Source: Chondrilla cf. caribensis | Taxonomy: Eukaryota; Porifera; Demospongiae; Chondrillida; Chondrillidae | Direction of reading: 5' to 3' | Length of the DNA: 64,000 nt | Assembly (NCBI GenBank): GCA_964020155.1 | Contig: OZ026552.1 | Span: 5,825,523-5,889,522 of the forward strand | Shown here: positions 25,605 through 36,829 of the stretch, piece after piece | Position numbering within the stretch: the stretch's first letter is position 1 | How the letters are laid out: every line of letters begins with the position of its first letter | The notes under the pieces: generated by a model | Told to the model about the DNA's origin: nothing | The model's input: only the letters and a program-made list of their open reading frames with translations | Database searches by the model: none | Program-made: the position numbers and the translations under genes

Positions 25605-28600
25605 CTAAGATCGAGGAAGCTTTCCTTTGCATTCAATTCTCTTATTCTGTTTGTAGTTCATTTTCATTATGGATGATGTTTCTACAATTGAAATACCAAT
25701 GTGAATGTCAGCAAGTCGCCAGCATGCACCAGTGGACAGAACACATGTATAGGAACCTGCCACTCCAAATTCATGTAGCTGTTGTGTGATGATTACGCTG
25801 GACAAATACTTGATAATGCTCCGGTCGTGAGGCATGTGTGATTTGAGGACATCATTAGAGCACTTCTAAGGGAAAGAAGGGTCAGTGGGTGTGAGCAGTA
25901 GGTGACACTATGGGAGGTGTTTGGTTGGGTAAGGCAGAAGACAGTGAAATGACAAGGCCTACAGAATAGCTGAACAGGACCCACCAAATCAGTTTCACCA
26001 CTGAGCCTGTCCTGCATCAATGCCCTGTAGTACACAAAGGCTTGTATTGCCAGTTCCAAGAATACACTATAGAGAAGAGGAGTCCGGTAAGAGGTATGTG
26101 AGGTGAGGCTGGTAAGAGGTGTGTGTGTGAGGTGAGGCTGGTAAGAGGTGTGTGTGTGGTGAGGATGGTAAGAGGTGTGTGAGGTGAGGCTGGTAAGAGG
26201 TGTGTGTGTGGTGAGGATGGTAAGAGGTGTGTGAGGTGAGGCTGATAAGAGGTGTGTGTGAGGTGAGGCTGGTAAGAGGTGTGTGTGTGAGGTGAGGCTG
26301 GTAAGAGGTGTGTGTGTGAGGTGAGGCTGGTAAGAGGTGTGTGTGTGTGAGGTGAGGTTTGTTTGAGGTGCGGAAATGTAAAATCCATAAAATTGTTCAC
26401 ACACCAGTGTATCTTGGCAAGGAAGTCCTCCTTCCTGCTGTATTTGTTACGAGTAGCTATAGCATTGAGTAACTTCCCCTACAAGATCAAATGAATGCTT
26501 TACAGATGTCTAGCTGATGGCACACCAGACACTCACATTATATACTGGTGTACTCAACTTCCCATTGTCAATGTCCCAATGTGAGACTATCGGCTGAAAG
26601 GGACAAAATAGCAGCTCAGGACCTGGCACCGATACAGTCAAGTTGTACTAACCTGAAATTCCCTTGGGAGGGGACAGCTACTCATTCCAATCAGCTTGTA
26701 GCTGTAAAAGACAATAACTGGATGACTAGAAAAGGATGCTGGAAGTACTTAACCAACTTGAGCAAATGTTGAGTGTTCAACCTTGCCCCATAACCACCAC
26801 CACCAACCAAAGTCAATCTGGGAGGAGGGTCCAGCCAAGACTGTACTGTAACCTCTTTCCCGGGAACAAACAGACGAAGTAATTGAATAAATCTTCCTAC
26901 ATTGCTATGCAAAAGAAAGAACAAGACAAACATAGTCCCTCCCCAGTGAGCTACAGTCCACCCACAGTGAGCTACAGTCCACCCCCAGTGAGCTACAGTC
27001 TACCCACAGTGAGCTACAGTCCACCCACAGTGAGCTACAGTCCACCCACAGTGAGCTACAGTCCACCCACAGTGAGCTACAGTCCACCCACAGTGAGCTA
27101 CAGTCCACCCACAGTGAGCTACAGTCCACCCACAGTGAGCTACAGTCCACCCATAGGGTTCTCACTTCTTGCTCTGCCCAGTGATGATGAAATGTCTTCC
27201 TTGTAGCAAAGCAAACATGATATCTTTGACAGCTACGTGATTGCGACAGAAGTCAAGGACGTCATAGCCAACTGGAGGAAGAGTGAACATTGAACAATAA
27301 CCTTCATCAAAAAGAACATGCATAATTTAGCTAACATTGTCTCTTCTTCGAGTTAGGCACAGGAAATACTTGATGGGCAAACATGTGATAGTTGCCTTTC
27401 GAAGAGAGGGGATATGAAATTGCTTCCAACATGCCAACTTTATCTAGAGAAAAAAAACACTATTCTATTTCCATTCCAGTTGTACTGGTATGATGTGTCT
27501 CACCTCCAGCGGGTGTTTGGTAGTCTGAGTCAGTAGGGCTGGGAGGATGGTCATGCTGTTCAGCCGTTGAAGCGAGGCTGTTTGTGTGTGGTATTGTCAT
27601 GGACGGCACAGTCAGCACAGTCGGACTGCACTGAGAGAGGCAGCTAGGCTCCTCACTGAGCGTGTTATTGCCAACATCCCAGTCTCCTACTTGCTTTAGA
27701 GAGGTACACTGTGTTTGTGGAGAATTTGCCATCAAAGAAGAAACATTTCTAGTTATATCTTCTGAAAGAGCTGTCTTTTCTCCTGATGGCACATTCACAG
27801 CAGATCGATCCACGAAGATTCCAAGAGAAGATGGATCAGTGATGGTGGATGTAGAATACTGCTCACCCGAAGAGTCCTCACATAGGACGTCTTTTGAAGA
27901 GTCCACTGTGGTCTCTACCACCTCCTCCACAGGACTACCAGCTGCCCCCTTCACTGTACCTTCCAATGAACTCACAACCATCTCCTTTATTGTCCCATCA
28001 CGTGGACTCCCTACAAATTCTTCCATCTGACTGTTCTCTGTGGTCCCTTCCATCTGACTGTTCTCCGTGGTCCCTTCCACCTGACTGTTCTCTGTGGTCC
28101 CTTCTGGACTGTCTGATGGCACCTCAAGGATCACATATCCATCACAATCACTATTTGCGCTGATGTTGGAGGAGCCCTCCCTAGGAGTTCCAAAGAATTC
28201 ATCACCAATTCTTGTCCCAAAGTCACACTCTTCATAGGTAAATGAGCAGCCCTCTGTCCTATGAGCAGTAAATCAACAAAACGTAATGTACAAAACAATA
28301 CTGAATGTCTGTCAACAAGTACTATCCAAGCATGCACTAGAGGATATACGACACACCTTGCCCATTGATTTCAAGGGCAAAGTGTGTCTGGACACAACAA
28401 ACTCTATAACAAAGGTAGATACTAGGAATAATGACATGTGGAGACATAGGGTTGATACTAGAGTATGTGGAGATATAGGGTTGATACTAGAGTATGTGGA
28501 GATATAGGGTTGATACTAGAGTATGTGGAGATATAGGGTTGATACTAGAGTATGTGGAGATATAGGGTTGATACTAGAGTATGTGGAGATATAGGGTTGA

Positions 28601-31600
28601 TACTAGAGTATGTGGAGACATAGGGTTGATACTAGAGTATGTGGAGATATAGGGTTGATACTAGAGTATGTGGAGATATAGGGTTGATACTAGAGTATGT
28701 GGAGACATAGGGTTGATACTAGAGTATGTGGAGACATAGGGTTGATACTAGAGTATGTGGAGATATAGGGTTGATACTAGAGTATGTGGAGACATAGGGT
28801 TGATACTAGAGTATGTGGAGACATAGGGTTGATACTAGAGTATGTGGAGACATAGGGTTGATACTAGAGTATGTGGAGATATAGGGTTGATACTAGAGTA
28901 TGTGGAGATATAGGGCTGATACTAGAGTATGTGGAGATATAGGGTTGATACTAGAGTATGTGGAGACATAGGGTTGATACTAGAGTATGTGGAGATATAG
29001 GGTTGATACTAGAGTATGTGGAGATATAGGGCGGACAATCCTCCAATAGAGTAGCATAAGTCCTTACCAAACTCCCTAAAAATATGGGCAATGTGCAAAT
29101 AGACAACGTGCCTTGTGAAGTTGATTACAGGTGTGTTTCCAATCACTAGCAGAGATGAAGGGTTATGGAGCAGCAGCCTCTCCTTCTCTTCCACAGCAAT
29201 AACAAAGGAATATTGGCTAAATGTCTAAAACAGCAACATTGACAATACTTGCACATTTACTGGTACAGTTGTATATAGATGTCTATGAAACATCACTAGC
29301 TGAACACATATACCAAATAATTATGTAACCATTTCACTCAGAATTTAGCCACAAAAAGATGTGTCTAGCTCCCTGCCCCCCCCCACGTGACAATACCCAC
29401 ACACGCATACAACTATCCACACAAGCAATAGTCCTTACACTCTGAAGAGATTCCCAGCATCTCTTTGCATAAGTGTATGAGAGAGGAGATATGTTCTCAA
29501 GTGTCCTCAGTTTCCTCTGAAATCGGAAAGTGTCAACCTTTAGCGTTCGCCGAGGAGCATATGGAGATGACCCAGCAGGTGGAGGAGTGACACCTGCAAC
29601 CACCACACACTGACTGATAGTAAAATGACCAGACTATGGGGGGGGAGTCTCACCAACCTGAATGTCTTGCGGCAGGTGACGAGGATGAGCTGTGCATATG
29701 GCCACCTACAAGATATGATTGGAAGGATGATGCCATGTGAGCAATATTCAAGGGTTGCCTTGATCGTACCATCAACTGTTCCTGATTGGGGCTTGGGGCT
29801 TGCACCAAGAGAACAATGGATTTTGGAGTACTTCTGTTTTGTCTTTGAAAGAGAAGATTATTACATCAGTACACCGCAGAGAAGAGACGACAATTGACTA
29901 AATCCAGATACACTGGCTAATTCAATTCTATGAGTGGGTGGTTGTTGATTAAATGACTACAAGAGCATGGATGACAGAGGGGCCTCAAGGCCTGGCTTGT
30001 CAGTGGTCTGATCAGAGCAACAACTGTATCATTCAGCACACTAGCACCAATAAACAACACACTAGTACTGATAAACAACACACTAGCAATGATAAACAAC
30101 ACGCTAGCAATGATAAACAACACGCTAGCAATGATAAACAACACACTAGCAATGATAAACAACACACTAGCACTGATAAACAACACACTAGCACCAATAA
30201 ACAGCACACTAGCAATGATAAACAACACACTAGCAATGATAAACAACACGCTAGCAATGATAAACAACACGCTAGCACTGATAAACAACACACTAGCAAT
30301 GATAAACAACACACTAGCACTGATAAACAACACACTAGCACTGATAAACAACACACTAGCAATGATAAACAACACACTAGCAATGATAAACAACACACTA
30401 GCAATGATAAACAACATACTAGCACTGATAAACAACACACTAGCAATGATAAACAACACACTAGCAATGATAAACAACACACTAGCACTGATAAACAATA
30501 CACTAGCAATGATAAACAACACACTAGCAATGATAAACAACACACTAGCAATGATAAACAACACACTAGCACTGATAAACAACACACTAGCACTGATAAA
30601 CAACACACTAGCACTGATAAACAACACACTAGCAATGATAAACAACACACTAGCACTGATAAACAACACACTAGCACTGATAAACAACACACTAGCAATG
30701 ATAAATAGCATGACCAAACCATTTCTGCTCTAAGATATTCTTTAATATCTTCCATTTCCTTCAATTGATCGCGAACACTGGATGGGTCCTTCTCTTGAAG
30801 GACACCTTCAACTAACACATCCTTCAACGTAGAGTACCAGAAATAACATAAAGTACCCATTGGAGGTACTTTACAGCTGATAACTCACCTCGTTGTCTGC
30901 TTTAAGAGGCTGTTTCTTCTCAATCTCTTCCAAGGTAAATTGCAAATCTTTAATTCTGTGGGTCACATCCTTCCAAAACACTCTGTGATTACTATAGCAC
31001 AAACTGGTAGTTATTTCTGCAAAGCATGCAGAGAGTACTTGGAAGTTATCCATTAGCTTGCTACATTGGAGAAAAAGAATAGTGAGGTATGCAGACTAAC
31101 ACCACCAAGGGTAGATGGCACACTCACTCATAGTCTTCAGAGACATATGTCATACAAAACTGCCGCATATACCCTCTGGCATGGATGTCACTTAATGCAA
31201 AGTAGTATGCCTTCAAGGAGTAAGACCATTACAAGGACATAGTGAGTACACGGTGGGTGGATGTATGTAGGTTTGGTGCATGTAATACTTGTGTGCATGT
31301 AGAGCTGAGATGTGTGCATCTAGTACTGAAGTATGTGTATGTAATACCAATGTGTGTGCATGTAGTACTGATATAGGTGCATGTAGTACTGGTATAGGTG
31401 CATGTAGTACTATGTGTACATGTAGTACTGATACAGGTGCATGTAGTACTATGTGTACATGTAGTACTGATACAGGTGCATGTAGTACTATGTGTACATG
31501 TAGTACTGATACAGGTGCATGTAGTACTATGTGTACATGTAGTACTGATATAGGTGCATGTAGTACTGTGTACACGTAGTACTGATATAGGTGCATGTAG

Positions 31601-32148
31601 TACTATGTGTACATGTAGTGTTTGCGCATAGACCCCCACTTTGGAGTAATGCACATTGCCTTAGCAGCTAGGGCCATGATACAGGCAACTTACAAAGACA
31701 CTTGTCCGGAATCCTTTTGAGTTGTACCTAAATACACTTTGTGATTCACAGCCGATTTTGAAACCACTGTACAAAGTGTACGGACTCAATAACCGAGTGA
31801 ACCTTAAACAATCGTCCCACATCAAATCCTCACCCGGATGTATTTTGGAGGTCTTTGGACAATAAGTGAACGGCAAAACTATTTTTATCCAATTTCTCTA
31901 TTCCTTCGGGATTTTCAGGAATCAACAACTATTAGTATGTATAAACACAAATGTCACAGCAAAGGGATCACCTAGCACAGTAGCAAAGCATTCAAGGCGG
32001 GTCGGTGAGCCGAACCACTCACTATTGGGTCAGGACCTAACTGTTCGTGGAATTCGGCCACTAAAATGAACTCTCCGTGTTCTGTTCCCATCACCCTATT
32101 CATTCCAGGAGTCGAAGTCTCGTATGAATCAATATTTTCCTTCTGCAT
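25605..32148 (-). CDS. SMCR8: SMCR8, DENN-domain partner of C9orf72
   Basis: The 19-exon model, in phase throughout, gives about 891 residues (human 937): 32148-32023, 31928-31834, 31727-31694, 31210-31128, 31060-30889, 30821-30720, 29842-29770, 29705-29658, 29593-29439, 29224-29068, 28253-27504, 27443-27336, 27271-27166, 26892-26749, 26701-26653, 26593-26537, 26478-26405, 26066-25985, 25865-25605. The N-terminal longin part has EFILVAEFHEQLGPDP and HARGYMRQFCMTYVS. A long disordered middle includes the repeat EGTTENSQ. The DENN part has GYDVLDFCRNHVAVKDIM, FIQLLRLFVPGKE, YKLIGM and HWDIDNGKLSTPVY. SMCR8 with C9orf72 and WDR41 controls autophagy, lysosome function and small GTPases. The start could also be 32196, 32103 or 32091; exons 11-12 have the least certain splice sites. 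Confidence 0.88.
26085..26365. repeat. ~27-bp minisatellite in SMCR8 intron 17
   Basis: About ten copies of a variable unit around gtgaggctggtaagaggtgt followed by gtgtg. It makes open frames on the minus strand that are not genes. Confidence 0.9.
26935..27155. repeat. 21-bp minisatellite in SMCR8 intron 13
   Basis: About ten near-identical copies of agtgagctacagtccaccca plus one base. The 21-bp period keeps repeated frames open on both strands (SYSPPTV on +, SLWVDCS on -), but the position is intronic. Confidence 0.9.
28420..29033. repeat. 29-bp minisatellite in SMCR8 intron 10
   Basis: About 21 copies of a 29-bp unit (atagggttgatactagagta plus tgtggagat); the only frequent variation is gagatat versus gagacat. 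Each unit holds a telomere-like tagggtt core. Confidence 0.9.
30040..30708. repeat. 18-bp minisatellite in SMCR8 intron 6
   Basis: About 37 copies of an 18-bp unit (acacactagcaatgataaac) in two main variants, aatgat and actgat. The 18-bp period keeps several frames open on both strands, so long apparent ORFs here are artefacts. Confidence 0.92.
31310..31625. repeat. ~34-bp minisatellite in SMCR8 intron 3
   Basis: About nine copies of a unit built from gtgcatgtagtactatgtgt and acatgtagtactgatacag, with smaller 17-bp periodicity from the tgtagtact core. Confidence 0.88.
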
Positions 32149-32223
32149 ACGTACGTATAGCGGTCTTAGATCCAACGTCAAATTACTGCTGCCCATTCGA
32201 GGCCATTTTCTTGAAAGGCGGAT

Positions 32224-32229
32224 CACGTG
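32224..32229. promoter_or_regulatory. CACGTG E-box between SMCR8 and the FLASH-like gene
   Basis: gatCACGTGcgtc lies in the gap between the divergent starts (SMCR8 ATG 32148, FLASH-like ATG 32265). TFEB-type CLEAR sites share the TCACGTG core and control lysosome and autophagy genes. Function is inferred. Confidence 0.4.
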
Positions 32230-32264
32230 CGTCAATCAGTCTGTGGATCGAGAGCGCCAAAGGA

Positions 32265-32794
32265 ATGGACTTGTACGAAGATCTTGATTTTGTCGACTTT
32301 GCTTTGATTCCTTCCACCACCGACGTTAGTCGTAAAGACATTGAGTATGAGAATGTTCGTGGCTCACTTAAATGGTATTCTTTACTTCGCTATGATATTA
32401 ACTTGTAACTCGTCTTACATAGATGAAAAAGGAATTGCAAACATTGAAAAATAAAGTAATCTGCTGAAGGACATAGAGTATCACATGATACTTGTTTGTT
32501 TATTTTTTAATTAATTCATCTGGTATCTTCTTCATGAAGTTAGAACAGTTGGAGTTACAGAACGCTATTCTCCGAAAGAACATTTCCTGTCTCTTCAAAA
32601 CGGCCAAGAGGGAAATTCAACGAAAAGAAGCTTTGGTTTCTTCTCAGAGGAAAACGTATGGAATTTCTTGTCAGCATTGATTCTTTTTGTACTATTGTTA
32701 TGTTTGTAGCATGCGAAACATTTATTGTACACTCTCTTATGTACGTCTTATCAGGATACAGTCTTTGGAGGCCAAGGTCAGAACATTATCTTAG
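32265..32794 (+). CDS. Small coiled-coil protein resembling the N-terminus of FLASH/CASP8AP2
   Basis: The four-exon model is 32265-32354, 32423-32455, 32540-32655 and 32755-32794, in phase, giving 92 residues. It starts MDLYEDLDF, and its core LQNAILRKNISCLFKTAKRE resembles the FLASH N-terminal coiled coil (NISALIKTARVEINRK). In FLASH this region mediates dimerisation and lies near the Lsm11-binding segment used in histone pre-mRNA 3' processing. Everything after the coiled coil is absent here. The exon-1 donor (gttcgt) is weak. It may be a stand-alone small protein, a truncated FLASH, or an unrelated coiled coil. Confidence 0.5.
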
Positions 32795-32963
32795 CAGATG
32801 AAATCTCCTTTTGATGGCAGAACACACTATAACTCTATACTTCCTGTACAAGTACACCAATTTTTTACCACAGTAGCACCATCACCAATCTTAAGATTAT
32901 AACAAATGCATTGGACTAACTTCAAATATGAAATAAACAAGGATACATGCAGTAGTTTTAGGA

Positions 32964-34466
32964 TTACTGGACACTACAAGGATTGGTTTCAGCTAGTTTG
33001 GTGGAATAGTGATGCATGAGTTGATGACTTAATTGTCGGACTATTTGTCTGGCATTTTGCACTCTCTCCAAATCCGACTGTGTACGAGTTTCCTCTGGTA
33101 AGGAAACATCCTTTAAAGTGCTCTTAGTTTCAGAACTGTCTATAAAGTAGAAACAACTTCATATTATGTGGTCTAACATTGTAGCCTAACCATTGCTGAT
33201 AATGCACAAATTTAAAGTAAACACACTTTTTAGTCTGAATGGACTTAAGCTGATTTCCTCTCTCCATGAGGACAAGGATTCAAACAGTTCGTACAGTTCA
33301 CCAACACAGTTGACAATCTGCATAGACAGAATATCTAATAAATTGGGATTCAATTTCCTAAAGAAGTTAATTACATATTACCTGTTCACTCAATTGCTGG
33401 TTGACTTCCTTATCATGAGCAACTATCCTTACTTCTTCCAGTAATAAGGTTTTCTCCTCGTGCAACCTCTGATTTTCAGCCACACTGTCCTCCAGCGTCT
33501 TCTGTAGACCAGCTATTGCAGACCTGCATGATTCCAGCTCCTTGCTCTGAAGGTTTATAGAGGTCTGTGAAGAGTGAGTGTTACCATGTAGCTGACTCCA
33601 GAGCTACCTCACCAAATAACCATACCACTAACCATATTACATTGGTTCTGCTGTTGAAGAACTACCATACACTTGGCCATGTGCTTATGCTTGCTTCTTA
33701 TGTTTTCTGTAGCTTCCAGGAATTTCTGTTGATGACGAGACCTCATGTCGGTTAGAGCATTTTCATGGTCCTTATTCAACTGATAAACTCTCTGCAAGAT
33801 GATTTTTAATCTTAGTACTATACACAACATATACAGCATAAACACATACACATTCCAAAAACAATACAGGTACCTTTTCTAATGCCACCAGTTGAGAATT
33901 AAGTGTTAGATTCTCTTGAATTAAGTTCTGCATCATCACATCAGTATTACCATTTGCTGGCTTTTGGTCTGATTGATCGTGTGTTGGGTGGGGTCTGAGC
34001 ATCCTGCTATATCGACAACAGCTTGATAAGAGACAGGCTTGATGGCTCACTTCATGAGATGCAGTATTGGGAATTGTGGAAGTAGACATTTGCGACATCC
34101 ACGCCGTTGGATGTTGAGATAAATTCTTCTCCTTGGTTATAGAAGTGCTGTCCAAACCCTGAGAAACAGGAGTGCACCATCGAATTGTAGACACGCCCTC
34201 ACCACCACCATCATGCACCTCTCTAGATGTCAGCTCCACTGTATTCGACATTTGTTTCGATAGTTCTAGAAAGTTGCTGTCTGAGATTCCAATTAAAGTT
34301 TGCAATTTTTCCTGGTAAGGCACTATCTTCTCCGGAAGAGGTGTGGATGACAAAGGAATTGGTGCGAAATCTGAAGTTGAATCTAAACCGTTAATGGCGA
34401 GTACAAAATCAATACAGTTCAGTTATTAAAGAACAAGCTCATATACCAACCTATGAACGAGGCCAT
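32964..34466 (-). CDS. Coiled-coil protein, family not recognised
   Basis: The six-exon model is 34466-34451, 34382-33874, 33791-33633, 33564-33382, 33317-33227 and 33139-32964, in phase, giving 377 residues. The start is MASFIDSTSDFAPIPLSS. The first ~170 residues are polar and probably disordered. From about 160 on come charged heptad-like helices (NLIQENLTLNSQLVALEK, HENALTDMRSRHQQKFLEAT, SKELESCRSAIAGLQKTLED, VAENQRLHEEKTLLLEEV). The end of exon 5 has two possible in-phase donors. No enzyme motif, membrane segment or signal peptide is visible. The shape fits centrosome, cilium or scaffold proteins, but no function can be assigned. Confidence 0.6.
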
Positions 34467-34584
34467 TTTTAATAATTTTATCATGACTGCGTCAAAAGTC
34501 CTGTAGTCACGCTAGCCTAAGGGGGTGTCCCAGATCCGCCCACAATAGTATTTTCGAGACAGTTGACTCGGTCAAGATTCGGTC

Positions 34585-35940
34585 ATGAGTCGCATCATCC
34601 CTGGCTTTCACATCGCGGAGCGTGTGGCAAAGATGAAATACCGTTCTCTCGGGAAGACAGGGATGAACGTATCAATTCTGAGCATGGGTGGCTCCGCCTT
34701 TAGTAACATCTACGGTGAATATAATTTTGAAGAAACTACAGCTGTGGTACACAATGCTCTCAAGTGGGGAATTAATTATGTAGATACAGCTCCTTGGTAC
34801 GGCCAGGGAGAGTCGGAAAAGTTCCTGGGTGAAGCACTGAAAGGTGTTCCTAGAGAAGCGTACTATATCGCCACCAAAGTAGGACGCTACGATCCTGAAA
34901 TTAGGAAGATGTTTAACTTTCGTCCCGAACGTATCAAAGCTTCTATTCTTGAGAGTCTGGAGCGATTGGGTTTGAACTATGTCGATATCCTTCAAGTCCA
35001 TGACGTTGAGTTCGCTCCTGACATTGTGACATCGCCTGACACGGATTATGTGTGTGATGTTGTTCTCCCGGCTATGAAGGAGATCAAAGACAGCGGGCTA
35101 TGCAGATTTATTGGCATCACAGGATACCCTCCTTCCGTGTTAAAGGAGATTGTTAATAAAAGCAGCGTTGAGATTGACTCGGTCTTGTCCTACAGTCGAT
35201 TGACCTTGAATGACTCGTCACTTAAGGATTATTTTGACTTCTTTCAAAGCAAAGGGGTTCCCATCATCAATGCCTCCCCTGTTGCAATGGGTCTTCTGAC
35301 TGATTCAGGTCCCCAACCGTGGCATCCTGCACCTGAAAACATTAAGCAAGTTTGTTCCAAGGCTGTTAAGTATTGCAAAGAACAAGGAGTGGACATTGCA
35401 AAGCTGGCCTTTGATTTCTCTCTCAGTTTTACCCAGGTGAGTGGACAATTGTGAATGGATGTCCAGCTGCAGTCAATATAATGTAACCCCATTAAGCCCC
35501 ATCACCACTCTATATGTTAAGTTGGAACTCCTCTTATCTATGATCTTGCCTACATACCTGCTAGGATGCAATAAAATTAATCTTTCCCACGCTGAATATT
35601 TCTGAAATATTGGGGTTACGTATGTATACCTCTGTGATGCTCAGTCCCCTCGTCATGAATATTCTGTAGTACTTACCTTCTGGTCTCTGTACAGTCAACC
35701 TACATCATATTTGGGCTTACCGTATTATTTTAGGTATCAACAACACTGACCAGTGTGACAAGAATGGACCTCCTGGAAAAAAACTTGAGCTTAATATACA
35801 ACAGCCTTACAGCTCACGAGAAGAATGTCCAGGAGTATATTATTTCAACATTCTTTGATCCCCTGCCTAGGGCATCTTGGGAGAATGTTGAACGCGAGAT
35901 GTACAAACAAATTTTGACTGAAGATGCACCTAACACTTAA
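34585..35940 (+). CDS. Aldo-keto reductase, L-galactose dehydrogenase-like
   Basis: Two exons, 34585-35436 and 35734-35940, give 352 residues. Fold and catalytic residues are present: LGKTGMNVSILSMGGSAF start, the Asp of NYVDTAPWYG and its Tyr, the Lys of YIATKVGRY, and the His of DILQVHDVEF. FIGITGYPPSVLKEIV and the late NASPVAMGLLTDSGPQPWHP match the L-galactose dehydrogenase subgroup. In plants that enzyme makes L-galactono-lactone for ascorbate; animal members are poorly studied. The first ~16 residues before MKYRSLGKTG may be extra, and that Met could be the true start. It shares a 118-bp divergent promoter with the coiled-coil gene. Confidence 0.88.
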
Positions 35941-36190
35941 CTTTGCTTGGTTGCATTCACATCCAAAAAGTTAGAACTTTTTATAATAATTATTCTTATG
36001 TGCATATTAGTAACTTTATAATGTTATACTGATAGTAAAGTTGCCAAAAATGTTATTTCTGCCATTTTTCACCATGTCATAATCATTTCGTGCTCAGGGT
36101 ACCTATATTATAATGGGACAGTATTGGGTTGAATGAAGCAGTATTCTCCCCAGCTATATGTTAATGAATAATGGCCTTATATCCCTTTGC
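35941..36190. other. AT-rich 3' flank of the aldo-keto reductase gene
   Basis: No gene or repeat is recognised. It marks the switch from the gene-dense block to the repeat-rich subtelomere. Confidence 0.5.
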
Positions 36191-36720
36191 TACTGAAGGT
36201 CCTTCTGATAACAAGAAAGATGCATTTTGATGTCGACCAAAAATTCTCCCCAGTGCCCATATGCCACATATAAAAATGTATATACCTTTGTATGTACATT
36301 CATATATGTGTGTAATACACCTTGTGGTGATCACACAGGTAATTTGACATTCCTTTGCTGGTCACCAAGGGCTACCCAGTGTCCATGCCAAACTCACCAA
36401 CACAATTTGGGAAGAATTGAGATTGTCCTGAGTGCGCTATAAGCCTCGTGGTGACAAGCAAAAAATGTCATTTTTTTGGCTTGTCACCACGGCCTCTCCT
36501 GTGTGCACGTGATGCATCATAGCTGAAATACGAATGCACAGACACACTCCTTGACCTAGTACGGTCCTTCAGATAACAAAAAAGATGCATTTTGATGTAT
36601 GCCAAATATAATAATGTATATACTTTTGTATGTACATTCAGATGTAAGTGTTTTACGCCTTATGGTGATCGTGCAGGTAATTTCACATTCATTCACACAT
36701 TTCATTCTCGGTAGTTGATG
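36190..36720 (+). repeat. Outlying degenerate copies of the 350-bp satellite
   Basis: One and a half monomers are recognisable by gatgcattttgatgtcgacc, ggtcaccaagggctaccc and ctcgtggtgacaagc. They are more diverged than those in the main arrays. They sit just left of repeat module copy A. Confidence 0.8.
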
Positions 36721-36829
36721 ATCTTTTGATTCTCGTTAATATTATGTAATTGATATAATAATCTGTTCTATTGTTCAAGTACAAAATATAATGATCGCAA
36801 TAAAATAAAAGAAATAAAGCAAGAATTGT

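Noticed and set aside
26883..27206. SYSPPTV-repeat protein on the plus strand
   Set aside because: A 21-bp intronic minisatellite in the antisense gene SMCR8; no start context or flanking coding signal.
29917..30860. Long frames of 214-275 codons on both strands
   Set aside because: The 18-bp repeat length is a multiple of three, so a stop-free unit keeps frames open; position is within an SMCR8 intron.
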